Shown: positions 1-14,435, counted from the stretch's first letter. The stretch is DNA of 64,000 nucleotides from Ficedula albicollis (GCF_000247815.1 NW_004775932.1:186001-250000); one strand, 5' to 3'. The notes: generated from the letters alone by a model not told the origin. Program-made: numbers and translations.

Positions 1-3000
1 GAGTGCCAATCTCCATGCTGGTCCTTCAGAGGGCTTGATGCATCATAGTTAACCTGGAAAAGATGAAAAATAAATAACACTGGCAGTGATCACGGCACAA
101 GGGAGGGATGCAATAGATAGGACCAGATTTCTAACACTAATGACCAGTTTCCAGCAAGTCCCTTTCACAGCTTGATCCAGCTCCACCTGTCTCAAAACTG
201 CCTGCTTCTTCTCTAATGAAGGCTAGAGCCGGCTGTTCAAGTCATAACAGCTCCTACGCAAGAAGCTAAAATTAACAATTGCATTATGCACTGAAGATTA
301 CTCATTTCAATTTTAACCTTTTTTAGTGAATTCCAGCACTTTTCATTAAAAAAAAGCATATATACATATTTATATATAAGCTCATCTGTTTGCTTCAACA
401 GAAATCAATGAGGGTATGAGGAGAAAAGATTTGCCTGCTTTTTAACTATGGCTTCTGCTCCAATTAAAACTTCAACAGTCAAACACTATTGGAAAAAATA
501 GCTAGGTGGGTGCTTTTAGAAAGTGACCTGCTTTACCAAGTAGTGAATTGAGATGTTCATTTAATACGCTGAATAAAAGGTGAAATGATCCAGAATGGGA
601 AGAGGAAGAGAAGGAAGAAATCCTATTCCCTGAAAAACATCCACCAAAAAAATTCTTCTGAAACAATTTGTGAGAAGGAAAAATCAGATTTCCAGGTTAT
701 GGTTTGAGAAATAAACCTAAAGAGAGAGTTGCCCCAGCAATGCAATTTTTGCTGTTCATCAAGGTTGCGTTTGCCAGCTGAATAGCTGATTTTACAGAAA
801 AGAAGCATTTTACAAATCAGGCTGATTTACAGGCCATGGCCGTGTGCTGAACTGTCTTGATACAACAGTCAGCTCTTCTCAAGACTTGCATGTGAGTCAT
901 GGTTGAAGCAGTCAGTGCAGACACACAAAACCAGCAAAAAGAAAGCACATATCATCCTACTGGGGAAGGGGGAGAAAGCTAAGCAACAATAAAGGGAGAT
1001 GATTTTCTGGTTTTTTGATTTTATTAGACTCCTAGTTTCTGCAGTGTGTTCTACATTGTGCACGGCTGCAATGGGCATACAGCACATGTCAGCACACTGG
1101 AACTTGCCATGTGAAAAGAGCTGAATTTGCTGCACCAGAAGTGGCTTTTAGCCTTTCACAATATTCCAGTCTTGCTGTCTCCGGGAGCTCTGGCAGATAG
1201 AGGAGACCAGCAGGCAGTTCTGTAACCTATCACCAGCATTCTGCAAATTTATAAACACAACTATTTATTTTCCTCAAACCATTTAATAATTTATAGAGAG
1301 AAATATAAAATAGGTCTTTCCATTAAGTTTTTTTGCATTTCTTGCAGGATATTTTTGGAAATTCTAGCTTATTACAAACATAGGCTCACAATGGGAGTGA
1401 AAGAGCACTATAAAAAACTACGCCCAAGTACTCAAGCATATGCAAAAGTATCTCATGGAGCCAATACTCAGCAATCAAAGAGTGAATAAACAACTGGCAC
1501 AAAATCCTTTCCCCATAACCATCTTCCATTAACTGTATCCCTCACACTTTCAAATGAGAGATGGGGGGAGGGGTTAGGAGAGGGAATCAACCAAAAGCAA
1601 TTACAAACTAAAAATCCCAAGGAAGTACAGTACATGAAGGTTTCACCTAGAAAACAGCCATCCAGGAAACAGACTGTTGTAATCAAAACCCTCCAAAACT
1701 AACAGAGACACATATATCTGTACCAAAATCAGAACATACACAAAATTTATTTCAGAACCCTCCAGTGTGACCATTTGTTGTGAATTAACTTTTCATAAGA
1801 CAAACAGAGCAAACCAACAACCAGGCAACAAACCAACCAACCAAAGGGTATCATATGCAGCAAGTGAGGAGATCTGTCAAGACTTGGTCTTGTGCACAGA
1901 TGCTTAGCATCATCTTATCATCCTTTACCCAATGCAAATTCCATTATAAAATGAGTTCCCTGTACTATTATACTTAAGATATCTGAAGACAATATCATTT
2001 TTCATAGGCAATGTACAAGAAGACCACAGAATCTTAAGTTAAAATTTAAAAAACTATCCATAAATTTCTCCAAGAAAACATAAGCAAGTGGAAAATAATC
2101 TTACAACGTACAGCTACCATCCTCAAACACAGAACAACAATATCTGTTAGGGTGATTTTTTTAAAGAAATCCCTCATAATTATCTTCTGGGAAACAAAAA
2201 GAAGACAAGAAGGAGTGAGACATATAGCAATCAAATCGAGCTCTTCACCTTCCCTTAATATAGATTTCCTCCTCCTTTATTAAACAATTTACTAGTGATG
2301 ACTAATCATTTACTTACTACAATACGTAAAATACACTTTTGGTTGTTTGGGTGGGTTTTCAGCAGGACTCAGGTTTCCATAAAATATTTCAGGGATAGTA
2401 TAAATAGTAAAAAGGAATCAGTCAGAAAATTGCCATTAAAAGCGAGACATTTTTGCTGGAAATATGTGTCTGTTTCTCGTATGTTTCCATGATATCTCGT
2501 TACTCAGTGATGAATGTACTTTTTACTATTGTCAGTGCTGCAGTGACAGCACTGCTATGGAAAAACATACTGGATTATTCTCTTTCTTGCACATCAACAA
2601 AAATGTCAGGGATGATTTGACTGTCAAAATCGTCAGTACCAAAGTGACGCAAAAGGCTGAACAAATGCACTTCTGTTTTTGATCCTCAGGTAGAAACCAC
2701 AAAGCTTGTTGCTAGGCAAAAAGCACCTTCTTGATATACAAGTGAGCAAAATTTCATAGGGATGGGATCTTAGCATTCTACAGGAGCTTGCGGCAAAATT
2801 GCAGCCCCTAATTCCGTAAAGCAACTTGAGTATTGCACACAGAAATACAACAGAAAAATAAAGGGACCCACCAAATCATTTGTAGATCCACTTTAATGGA
2901 AATATAATCTGTTTGTATAGAATTTATAAGCACCAACTGCTCAGCATACACTGTGGGATGGGAATGCTGAGGTTTTTTTCTTGAATTCTTTTCCTTTTAA

Positions 3001-4166
3001 CAGGATATTCATTTTAGAAGCTGAAGGTACTATTGAGCTTGAACAACTATAGTCAGAGCTTGAAGAGAAAGGGATGGAAGAAGGCGTGGATGGTCACATA
3101 CATTCATACAACACATACTACGCAAATTCCAAGAAAAGTTTGTGGGAAGGAATACAATTAATTTAATGCAAGAGTTTAAAAACTATACCCAGAAGATCTG
3201 TCAAAAAAAAAACAGAACAGAAAAGCAAGCAAAGATGTTTGAAAGCCCTATGCAATGAGCACCTGAGAGCTTACCATCAACTAAAATTCAAGAGAGACAT
3301 CTGACAAAACCCTCAGAGGCCACTACACTCACTACGGTGAGTAAGCCCCTCCTGTATTATGTATAAGGTCTTTTGATGACCTCATAGGTATGCATGGTGA
3401 AGCAGGCATTTCAAGATCATTATGCTCCCAGCATCACACATGTCCACTCTCAGAGAGGAGATGAGCAGGCTTTAAGGCCAAAGAGCATACTCTTAACTGC
3501 AAGCAGACAGCAGCAGGCAGGACAGAACTCTGACAGAGTGAAATCCAAGGGTTTTTTTTCAAACAAATCTGCCAAGCATAAAGGTAAAAGTCATTCCAAA
3601 GCCTGACTAGATCCTGCTACTGAAAATCTGCTGATACTGGCCATATCTATAAGCCAGGATCCTTCTCATGCCATCATGATTCTCCACTCTCATGAATGGT
3701 TTGCAGGTATGACTCCATGAGCTGGAAGCAGAGCTGTCAGTTGAGATTTCCACTACGTGATACAAACCTCATCCATATGTATCAAGATTGGTTTAACTCA
3801 TTACTGCTGACTCACTCATCAAACCCCTGGAAGGTTCTGGAAATGGACTGCAGCATTATCCTAAGATTATCAGTAGACACAACCCTCAATTTTGTGAGAT
3901 TCTCATGTCCTAAATCATAAAATTCCTGTCATTTGAGATTTACTAAAATATTCTGGTTTCTACTATTAAGAAAATCAAAGAAAAACTCAGGCTTTGTAAT
4001 GAAAAAAAAAAATTGATTCATTGGAGGCTTCAAAGAAAACATTCATGATATAAAACTTTTGTTTAAAAATAAAAACAAAACAAAAAACCCCAGCAACAAA
4101 ATCAACAAAAAACTCCAAACAACACCATCACCAAACACAAAAAAGGCAAGTAAAATAAAACCTACA
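1..4166. other. AT-rich non-coding DNA, nothing recognised
   Basis: Unique sequence with short A and T runs. The open frames on both strands are short, unrelated to any protein family I know, and lack paired splice signals. I saw no repeat-family ends. It could be intron or intergenic; the sequence does not say which. Confidence 0.7.
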
Positions 4167-4357
4167 GCTCCTACTCAGTTGTCCATCTCCCAGTCTTTAG
4201 GACTAGTCCTAGTTCCAGTCTCTACATCATTAGGCTGCATGCTACTTTTGGGGGGGGGGGGGGGGGGGGGGGGGCTCCTACTCAGTTGTCCATCTCCCAG
4301 TCTTTAGGACTAGCCCTAGTTCCAGTCTCTACATCATTAGGCTGCATGCTCCTTTTT
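4167..4357. repeat. About 80-bp direct duplication flanking a poly-G run
   Basis: The segment at 4167-4249, starting GCTCCTACTCAG, recurs at 4274-4357 in the same orientation with only a few differences. The two copies are separated by exactly the poly-G run. A duplicated flank on each side of a homopolymer is what a wrongly filled gap between two overlapping contig ends would leave. A real tandem duplication with a G tract between copies is the alternative. Confidence 0.9.
4250..4274 (+). repeat. Poly-G run, 25 bases
   Basis: Uninterrupted G on the + strand, lying between the two copies of the flanking duplication. Probably an assembly artefact. Confidence 0.95.
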
Positions 4358-4441
4358 ACTGTTCTCCCATATCTCACAAAGAAATACACAAACACACTTG
4401 GAACCCAAGCCTGCTGCACTGTATTAGCATAGCAGCACAAT

Positions 4442-4578
4442 AGTCAATACCAGTTCTTATATCAAAATGCTTTAGTGTGAAAAAAAACTCCCAACCTTAA
4501 AGCTGTGAACAGTCAATACCAGTTCTTATATCAAAATGTTTTAGTATGAAAAAAAACTCCCAACCTTAAAGCTGTGAA
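4442..4578. repeat. Tandem duplication, 69-bp period, two copies
   Basis: The unit beginning AGTCAATACCAG at 4442 repeats at 4511. The copies differ at about two bases and run through the same A-run and the same GCTGTGAA end. They are either a young tandem duplication or two haplotype versions of one locus placed side by side. Confidence 0.9.
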
Positions 4579-6252
4579 ATGCATGTAATCCTACAGGCTC
4601 ATTGCTTGCTAAAAGAATAAAGACTAAACCTTAAAAAAAACACTATAAAATATTTTAATTGAAGTGTTTGACGCCTTATTTTAATTCCCATCTCCTCCTC
4701 CTCACATTGTCCCCACTTCATCATCATTAAAATAACATTTTTGCCTACATTTTCTGCTCCTAGATGCCACACACCTTTGCAAACAAAAGGTTATTTACAC
4801 TCATTAACTGATGGCACTTTACCAGAGACTGTCAGCAGACACCATTTTTCCCATGAGTTAAAAAACCATGAGCATCTGCATGCAAACAATGGTGCAGAGA
4901 CCCCTGACCAAGCTTAAAAAGGCCAGAAATCAGTAGCAGTGGTAGCCAAATTTGATGAAAACAGGGCAGCATGAAACACATTGAACTAGATTTCAAATCC
5001 TATACTAAAAACAATTGTCTCATAAAAGAGGCAGCTAGATGATATGGAGCAGCCTCCCAGCTGAAACATCTGTCTTGAAATGGCACTGGCTTTCATCCCA
5101 ATCTGCATGTGAAAAGCCAGTATTTACAAATAACAACAAGGATTCTTAAGAACAGCTTAACAACCAAATAAAAATCCTGAAAGCAAGTCAGCTTTTTGCA
5201 CTAAACTTTGCAGTTTACACCTGATGCCTTTTTTCAAAGAGATCCTCTTGTTTCTGACTGATTGTCACCAATATTTTTCCACTTTAATCCCCTGTCAGAT
5301 GACCTCATGTCAATGTCATAGTCTTCAGCCAAGTAATAAAGATGTTCCTTCCAGCTTGTTATATTTCTGAAAAGCTAGAAGCTTTATCCAGAAAAATAAA
5401 TATAGGTGACCTATAGGGAGAGTCTGCTTTGTTTTAATACTTAAGAAAAGGCTTGGGGAAAAAAAAGAAAAGCTCTTTTGTCTGTCACAATGATGATTTG
5501 ATATGAGGCTGAGTGATCTGGTTAATAAAAGTCAATCACACAACTTCAGTAGGAACTGAGTAACACCCAAACTTTTAACAAGCTAATCAAATGTACAAAT
5601 CAGCACTCCTGGAATGAGTTGTTTGCTTTAGAACAGCCTTCAACATCGCTTCATGCATTTCAAACACATATGCCAAATCTTCTCATTCCCCAACAAAACC
5701 TGACAAATTTTCCTAAAATTAAAGTCATTAAATTAACTGGTCTCACTGTTGGGAGGTGGAAAACAGCACAACACTTGTGAGTCCAAAGAGAGAGACAGCG
5801 AGGTTCCTAGCCATCCTCAATGTACACACATCTCCATGAAATACACCAAAGTAATTTTCTTCAAATCCCCTAATTAAAACAATAGCCAGCATGGGCAAAT
5901 ATAAATGGAAAGAGGGACTGAAACTCATCTTCCCAGATAATCAGGTCTGTTTCTCAGCTATCAAAAATAATTATATCACAAAGTCCTCTTTAGAGACCAA
6001 AGGCCTTTATTTTATGACTAGAAGATGCCTAGTGAGAATGCTTTAGTAATTTTGCTGCAAGGATTTTCAAGAATGTCACTGCTTTGCCAGGACATCATCT
6101 CCATTACCCCACTGTACACATCAAATACTTCGTACATTTTTCTTACTGTGACAATAACTGCCCTCCAGTTCAATTAGCTTTCTTGATTTCACAATAGTTT
6201 TGTCTTCCTGCGGGAAATAACTGTACATCACCTCATCATTTGTTGTTAGGTT
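4579..6252. other. Non-coding DNA, nothing recognised
   Basis: AT-rich unique sequence without long open frames, recognisable repeat ends or RNA genes. Confidence 0.65.
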
Positions 6253-6428
6253 AAAGAAGCCTATTCCTTTTAGTTGTCAGTTAAACGGGTCTGCAAAGAA
6301 GCCTATTCCTTTTAGTTGCCAGTTAAATGGGTCTGCATTATTTCCATTACTATCCACCTCTAAAGAAGCCTATTCCTTTTAGTTGTCAGTTAAACGGGTC
6401 TGCATTATTTCCATTACTATCCACCTCT
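6253..6428. repeat. Three-copy tandem repeat, first copy partial
   Basis: Copies start AAAGAAGCCTATTCC at 6253, 6295 and 6362. The first is 42 bp and stops at CTGCA; the second and third are 67 bp and run on to CCACCTCT. Copy 2 differs from copies 1 and 3 at two positions in the shared part (GCC for GTC, AATGGG for AACGGG), and copies 1 and 3 match there. The unequal lengths suggest stepwise slippage or two joined misassemblies rather than one clean duplication. Confidence 0.9.
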
Positions 6429-8570
6429 AGTCTGTATTTTTTTGTCAGTTGACAGCCTGCTTCATCATTTCCTCACTTCTCACCAAGACTACATTCTGGA
6501 CTCAGATGTTCCTCCACCCATCAACATGTAGTGGTGAATGCACTAGAGGAGCTCCGTTTCCACAAACTCTAAAAACAGTTTAAGGACAATGAATAACATA
6601 AGGACATTCCAGAAGAAATACTATAATTTCAATATGAAACCCTGATCAACAGCACAGTATACATGAACCTGGGCTCCCCACAGAGGGGTCTCAGCAGTGC
6701 TGAGGGCAAGGACTGAACTGATGAGGTTATAGATACCCAGCACAAGCTCAGTGTTAATAAAATAATTAAAGTTGCTGGTGTAATGTCATGATACACTTTT
6801 ATGCATAATGAAATCTGGTAGAATATACAGTTTACACTAATTTTTTTTATAGAACATATGCACATAATTGAGATTAATGCAGAAGATCTTGAAACATTTC
6901 TTGTTTCTCTAAGTCAAGCCATCCCTACTTTTTCTTCCTTCAATGCCTTCTCTTTGCCATTTCATTCAGGTAGCTACAGATTACGTCCATTTTGCTTTAT
7001 ACACAGAACTACAATATCAACTTATTTCCTTACTCAGTTCCTCCTAAAGCTTAAGGATTTGACTAGAAAACCCAAGCACTGTGCCTCTGTATTTTGAGCA
7101 TACATGCTTTTGATGAATTCAGTCTAAGTAGACTGCAGGTAATAAACGAGCAGCCAGCTAAGCCATCTATCATCATTCACTAATAACCAAACACAAAGCA
7201 GTTGAGTCAATGGGGAAAAAAACCCCACATCTTTAAACAAAAGAAACAAAACAATTTTGCTACTACTAGCACAGTATTTTAAAATACATAACACTCAGGA
7301 AATAGCCCATAACTTATGAGCAATTGCTTTCCACTTCATTCAACATCACCAGGAGATGGAGGCATAAACAGATGAAAATACATCAGGAACTGACCAAGTA
7401 TCACTGAGTTTCACATGTAGTTGTCCTGATTTTTTTCTTTCCCAATTTCTATAATAGCCCCTATATTTTATCCTTCCATTTCTTGACAAATTAGGTGCAT
7501 TTTCACTAGCACTAGCTTAATTGGCAAATCCTGAAAGAAAGTAATGCTAAGAGCAAAGCAGCATTATACTGATTAAACAGACCTGAGCTTAACAACTAGA
7601 ATTGCCTTAGCAGACAAACAGCAAAAAGCTTTAATATAAGAATTGGCAGAAAAAATACTTTCTTTTTCTCTGAAAGTTCTCTTTTGATTACCTGAATGAA
7701 ACATAGCAGCTATTTCTGCTTTCCTAAGGCCATTTTATGAAAAAAAAATCAGCCTGCATCTGAAGTAGAATTCTTCATTCCAGAAAACAAAACAAAAGCA
7801 ATAAAGATTAAAAAACAAAGTCAGAAAAGTACCACATTCTGCTGCTCACAAAATGCAATTATACTTTCAAAATTAAAGACAATTCATATCAAGCTTGTTA
7901 TAATGCTGAACAAGTTTTCTAAGCTCATATTCCAAACATCTCCTCTATCAAGATCCACAAAGGCTACATAGATCCTTTGAGAGTTCCCAGAACCACAGGA
8001 TTTTATACTTTTTAATATATAATTTTATTTGTTTTTTCTTTATCAACAATGGAACATTCCTAAAATTTCTCTGATTTTATCAGAGAATATACTGGAATAC
8101 AAATGCTTTGTTGATGACTTCTTTTGTGCAGTAGTAGACTTAGGAGAGCAACATTGACTGAGAACAGTTTACATACACAAAGTCTTACCAATTACACTCA
8201 TTCTGCTATAAACTGCTCATCTGTCTAAAATCTAGCAAGACATATGGACAAGGTCTGGAGACAGCCTGTTCATGACTCTGACTCTCTAAAGAATGGCTAT
8301 TTTTTTCACATGAGATCCACATGCCCTTTTTTTTCATTAATGGAGGTCCTTCTGAAGAAAAAGAAAATTAAGGCAGAGGCATTATTTTTCTGCTCTAATA
8401 CTACAGAGAAACTATAAACACATATAATAGATATAAATAGCTATATGAAAATGTATTTTTACTTATTTAGTCTATATATATTTATATCTGAATATAGGCA
8501 TATTTGTACTTTATTAAAATATATTAATCCCATTTTATTGGTTGCAAGTTTGTCTGGTCTCAAGCAACAG
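6429..8570. other. Non-coding DNA, nothing recognised
   Basis: AT-rich unique sequence. A very AT-rich stretch with ATATA motifs lies at about 8395-8520. No gene or repeat family was recognised. Confidence 0.65.
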
Positions 8571-8728
8571 AGTTAAGTAATAAATACAACACATTACAAA
8601 AAGAAGCTTTAAGTATGCTATGGATTATATTCAATACTCTATGTTGCCCAGTTAAGTAATAAATACAATACATTACAAAAAGAAGCTTTAAGTAAGCTAT
8701 GGATTATATTCAATACTCTATGTTGCCA
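8571..8728. repeat. Tandem duplication, 79-bp period, two copies
   Basis: The unit beginning AGTTAAGTAATAAATACAA at 8571 recurs at 8650. Two substitutions are visible (AACACATT/AATACATT, GTATGC/GTAAGC). Both copies end at TATGTTGCC. Confidence 0.9.
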
Positions 8729-11700
8729 TGGTTTCAAAATGAAATTAAGAAAAATGCCAATTATAAATTAGAAACCAAAAGGCCTAATGCTTAAACACGT
8801 TTTAAAAGCCAATGAAATCATTGCACATTTTTGCACAATGCTCCAAGCACCAGAGTGCCAAATAACCTCAACTTATGCTCATCTGTAGAAATAACAAACT
8901 AATCAAGCTTTATAACTTTTTTCACTTCCTCTGTCATGTGAAAAAGAGATTAAAACCCATCCCATAATATGTACTGATATACACTAAATTTCCTCCTTAG
9001 CAGCATCAGGACAAGGTGTCACACATTGCAATCAGCTGCTGAAGAAACAAAGGAAGATTATGAAATACCAGTCAGGTATTTACAACACCACCCTAATGGC
9101 CAGCAACAGAAATCCTCTTCAGAAACAGTTACAGTAGTCAAGAGAGAAAAGGCAGAAGCCTCAGGTTTAGAGAACAGGCAATGTCAGTTCATAGATTTGC
9201 AGCTTTGGCTTCTGAAAAGATCTTGCCAGAAACCCTGTGGTTTCAACATTATGTTTGCCTTTTCCAGTGGGTACTTCCAGGCTTCCTGTAATATCGTGAA
9301 TAAAAGAAAAGGCAAAAAATGTGTTTCAATGTCTGATTGTGTTTTTCAAGAAAGAAATTATGACATATTTATGAGAGAGATAAGCAGTTTTCTTACAAGC
9401 GTAATTGGCCACCCCACATACACCCAGCCAGAAAGCTTTATGACCCATGAACTAATAAAAGAGCAATGAATACACAGAAAAAATCAAATATTCAAGCCAA
9501 TGTCTCCAAGGAATATGTTCTATTAAATTTAAACTGAAAAAAAGTATATTTAATCCAAAAGGACATTCAAAAAACAACCAGAAAAACAGTGAGATCTTCC
9601 AGTACTTTAAATCTCGTTATACAGATTGAAGTCTCCAGAAGTTCAAATATGATTTAAAAAACTCGTATAATATCAAAAATTGTGTTTACCTGTGGTGAAC
9701 CAATCTGTCTTACTTGGCACTAGGAACCACTAACTACATCAATGACCTAAAAATACTGAGATTTAAATTACAGGAGAGAGGTGTGGGACCAAAACTCTAC
9801 AGCCTGCAATACAATTGATTTCCACTGCAGAACAGCCATATTATCACAATTTTTCATTGTTGTGCTCAGTAACAGGAAAAACAAAAATATGATTATCAAC
9901 ACACCAAAATCACAGAGGAGAATAAATTGCAAGAAATTTGAAGAAGAAAAATGTAGGTGGTAGGAATTTACTATTATATATATATTAGAGACAACTCTAT
10001 GCTAAAAATTCTTTAAAGTAAAGACATATTTCCAGGCTTGTGTTCCAGTCCAGTCCTTAAATAAGACTGTTAAATGGGACTTTCCTTTAAAAGGTTTTGT
10101 TTTTTTTTTTTTTAAAAAGACGTTCATAATAATTCAAGAAGATATCTCTAAGATTTCATAATTTAATGAGTACTTTGGAACCTCAGTTGCCCCAAATTAT
10201 TTAGCTAAAATTTCATATTGGCTGTTTATGTATATTTTGGTGGCATGGAACTACATAATCCAGTGACTCTCTTTTTTCTCCCTCTAAACATTTTATAAAA
10301 TTCACCTGTGAATTAAGGCTTTTTCATCTATGTACCTGTATTTAGAGTCTAGGCTGACCTTGCCCTTCCAAGAACTAAAACCCTCCTGTTGAATAAAACA
10401 CGAAGTCTTTATGGTTTATTAGTTCTCCATGTGTAACGCTATTTTATTTGAGCCTTAGATTTATTTTGATACCTTCAAGATTTTCAAAGCCTGATGAAAC
10501 ATGACACAACTAAGAGAAAGGGCAAGTCAATAACCATTTCTGCCACTGTAAACCCAGTTCTCCTCAGAACTGTGATCCTTCTTGCAAATCACCCTTCCTG
10601 AAGAAAAAAAAAGACCTTATCCTTTGCATCCTTTATTGTAACATGTCAAAGTGCAATGACAAGAATTTATGTCTTTTTCTTCTGATGTTAAAATGTATGT
10701 GCCTGAACTTTATGCGAGAGACAACAGAAGTAATTTACTGTATGCTTTGCTTAATTTATGACACTCTACATCAAAACAAATCTCGTGATCAAATACTGAT
10801 TAAAAACCTTTATCTGCTGTACAATTTGAGACACTGAGAGGAGAGAAAGAGAACTGCAGTTTCATACAGAAGAATAAACCAAATAAACTATTCCACAAAC
10901 AGTATTATAAGTGCTATACTATCTCAAAATCACACAATTATGACATCCAGTTTATAAGTATTACTTTCAACAAATAAATAAATAATGAAATAAATAAATA
11001 AAACATCAAACACACCCTCCTTCCCCCTCTGCCCCAAATCCCTAATAAATATGCTCTGTTTCAAAATCGGGTTAAAACAGCCAGGGGCTTCTTATGTACA
11101 GGTGCTGACTATAAGCATGCTCACCAATACTCCAAATTTTAGCAGACACCATCATAAGCAAGTGTAAATAACCACACTCTAGAAACTCTGCTAGAGAATC
11201 ACAGAACTTTCAATAATGCATGACTTTTAAAAAATCCATATGATTGAGTGAAAATTTTCACTCCATTATGGAAATCAAAAAATCCCAGTCTAAAATATCA
11301 AAACATTTATTACTGTAAGAAATATCTCTTTGTGACCAAATTAGTAACTACCTGACAGTATAAGTTATGGATATATTGTAAAAAAAACTTGAGAGGACTT
11401 GAAAAACGAATTTTACTACAAAATATATTTGATATTAACTTTACCTGCTAGGTATTTTAGCTATTTTAGCTATTTTCCAAAACAAGTCAATTAAAATAGT
11501 TGTATCTCTGAGCAACCTTCTCTCTCTTATCATTAAAACCTTATACTTCAACTGTCGGCTGATTTTCTGTATGCTGATCACAATTAACTGGGCTGAAGTT
11601 TTTCCTTTTGCTACTGTCTAGACTTCTATGCTGCACAGGTGATTTTTCACTGCTCTTACAGACGAGCATTGGCTTTTATACACATGCACTATATACACAT

Positions 11701-14370
11701 AATAATCTGACAAATTTAATTTTCTCCCCCTAGAAATCCAACAGAAAAGAAAATTAATAAAACTGTTGTATACCTTAAAAAAAAAAGTATCTAGCATTAA
11801 GTTCAGTTCTGGAATTTACTTTTAATGAGATCCATAGCTGTCTCCCGTCAGAGAACTTGTGGGCACACTATAGGTTGCCCTCTAAATAGCAAAGTAACAT
11901 CTTCAGAAAATATCCATTATTTAGGAGGGACCAAGCACAGGTCCATCAGCAATTCATGCAGTTGCACCATGCAGTCCAATATGTTAAAGGCTCAACAGCA
12001 CCCAAAAAGCTACATTTGATTCAGGTTGAGAACTGGGCCACAAAAGCCCTGATCCTCAGAAGCTCCTGTATGCATGGAGACCTGAACCAACCTCAAGCCT
12101 ATGATCTCATTGTTACATCCAAGGGATACTTCTTGCATCAGAGAAAAACGAAATGGATAAACCCACAATGAACAGTAATATTTCTCTTTTCTTTCTACCC
12201 CTCTTCTGAGTCTTGATTCTCCTAAAAGAGCTTCTGAGTTAGACAGCCAGCTGATGGAAAACAAATGTGTAAGTTAGTACCTCCATGCTAGTATAGGACC
12301 ATAAAATAGTTTGGTTTACTCACAGTAAACCCCATCTTGACTTATGGAAAAGGAGTCTTGAAGCTGTGGCTGTCAGAGCTACTCCTTACACAGTACACCT
12401 TCCAACACCAATTCAAGGTTGTCAGCAGCTGCAAAGATAACACCTGTGAAGCCATATAAAGCTGTAACTGTTTTTAAAGCATTTCATATAGCACTGTGCT
12501 TTTAAAGTCCTGTTTGATGAGGGAAATACTTTTTAAACTGTGTTTATCCAGAACCCTCCACATTTTGACAGGAGCTGCTTGGAGCTACCATAATATGGGA
12601 AGCAAATATACCAAAATGAGACAAGGATGTGGTAGGGATGTTTAGGGAGAAAGCCAAATCTCAACTAAAAATGTAAATCACCTATCATGATTCTGTTAAT
12701 CAGAATATAAAATAAAGAATACCAATAAATATAAAGATACTTAAACATTCATAAACCTCCAAGGACAGCTGGACAACAAAGTATCACAGACCCTTACAAA
12801 AATTCCAATTTCTTATCATAAATAGGATAAAACCAAACAGAATTTCTGCACTTGAATTCCAATTATAGCAAGTTAAACAAAATCATTGTAAATGCAATAC
12901 CCTGCTGTTGATTATAAACAATCCTGCTGCTCCATACAAACTCCTCTTGATTTAAATGGGAATCATAAGAGGAGGAGGATGGGGAAAAATCTGAAGAATG
13001 ACAGTAATGTTGGCACTGAAAATGAAGCTGTCTTCTTGAACTGAACAGAAATAATCAGAATGGCCAGTCTCGGAACCATGTTCCTGGTCCTGCAAGTTAT
13101 ATATGAAACCTTCACTGTCTGACAGCTAAAACATTCAATCATTAGAACCAAATCAAACAGATTAAAAGAAGGATGCGACAGAAAGCAGACAAAAAGGAGA
13201 TGACCACAGCTCAGGAGTCCCAACACTGACTAGTGAACAGAGCAAGACTTGCAGTGCTGCCATAGCAGCTTGCAGAGGTTAGCATCATCAACCACTGTGA
13301 GTTCACTTCTGCTCAGGAAGGATATCCTGGTATCTACATGGTGCAGCCTTGGCACAGCAACTGTTAATTGTACAGTAGTACAAAAATCAAAGGCTTCCTA
13401 GATTGCAAAATGTTATGACAATTGTGAGTCAGCAGAACACAAATGCAATTTAAGCATCCCTTTAGTTTTCTGTAAGCTATTATCCAAGATAATTTAAAAG
13501 ATTGTACTGAGATGCAATGAGGCTGTAATGGAGCCCACTGTTTAGCCTTCTCATTTCACTGCATACTGTAATTTATTTATTCTTTTAATAGTTTTCATTA
13601 AATAAAGGAGAAGGACTGGTTGCTATGTTTCTTTCACAGGGATATAAGGATGGCATACATGACCTGGTTTTTATCACCAGTGGGCACAGAAAAAAATTTT
13701 CATGCAAAAGGAAAAAAATACATTCATGCTACATTTCAGACATTTTAAAGACGTAAGTCAAGATTTTCAAAGTGATAACTCCCACAGCACACATAATGTG
13801 TAATAAGAAACATTCCGTATTGCTATATTCTGTTTTATGCAATTTATTCTAGTTATTATGATTGTGGGAACCCTAAGCAGCCATCCTGACAATTTCATTC
13901 TCAACTGCAATGTTGCACTAATGGCGATTTGGTACTTCATTTCCCTGTTTTCTTCAAAAATGAGGGAGGAAAAGATATGCAGAAATAGCACAAGATTGCA
14001 TTCTAGTCATTTAAGTTCATGGTGAATTTGGTATTTAAAAAGAGCTGAGAGCATGAACTATTAGGAAAATCAGGGCTTACACTAATCCACTTTTAACACA
14101 TCACGCAGGCAAATCTGTTATCCCTAGAATGTATCACCCTGCTATGGGCAATAACACCAACACCATTTGATCCCCCTTTTTGTGTCCCCAGTTATGAATG
14201 CAGCCAGCCAAGAAAATGCCTGTATCTGCTGGACAGCTAAAAGACCTTAAATTTTCAATTAACAGTAGCCAGATCTTCTCTAGTCAGAAGGAAATTCTTC
14301 AGCCTATAACAATATGATCCCAAAAAAATACCAAGTGACAATGGGTCTGAAGATGGACAAGGCCTGTGCA
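8729..14370. other. Non-coding DNA with minor simple repeats
   Basis: Unique AT-rich sequence. An (AAAT)n microsatellite lies at about 10972-11002, a T-run at about 10098-10113, and a three-unit TTTTAGCTA repeat near 11455-11475. The frame at 9026-9469 is the longest in the window outside poly-G and LTR sequence (147 codons). It begins at TTG rather than ATG and matches no family I know, so I do not call it a gene. Confidence 0.65.
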
Positions 14371-14435
14371 CAGCCAGGAGTTGGGCTCAACAATCCTTGT
14401 GAGTCCCTTTTAACTCAGCTTGTTCTGTGATCTGA
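14371..14435 (+). mobile_element. CR1 LINE 3'-end fragment, eroded
   Basis: The stretch containing GTTGGGCTCAACAATCCTTG, then GAGTCCCTTTTAACTCAGC and TTCTGTGATCT, follows the order of the 3' untranslated end of chicken-repeat-1 (CR1) elements, with several substitutions. The element reads on the + strand and the terminal short repeats are mostly lost. No reverse-transcriptase sequence remains upstream. CR1 is the dominant LINE of birds and is often severely 5'-truncated, which fits a relic this short. Confidence 0.75.

Noticed and set aside
9026..9469. 147-codon open frame
   Set aside because: It starts at TTG, has no recognisable domain, and is about the longest frame expected by chance in 64 kb of AT-rich DNA. 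A weak upstream acceptor and an internal donor do not give a convincing exon.
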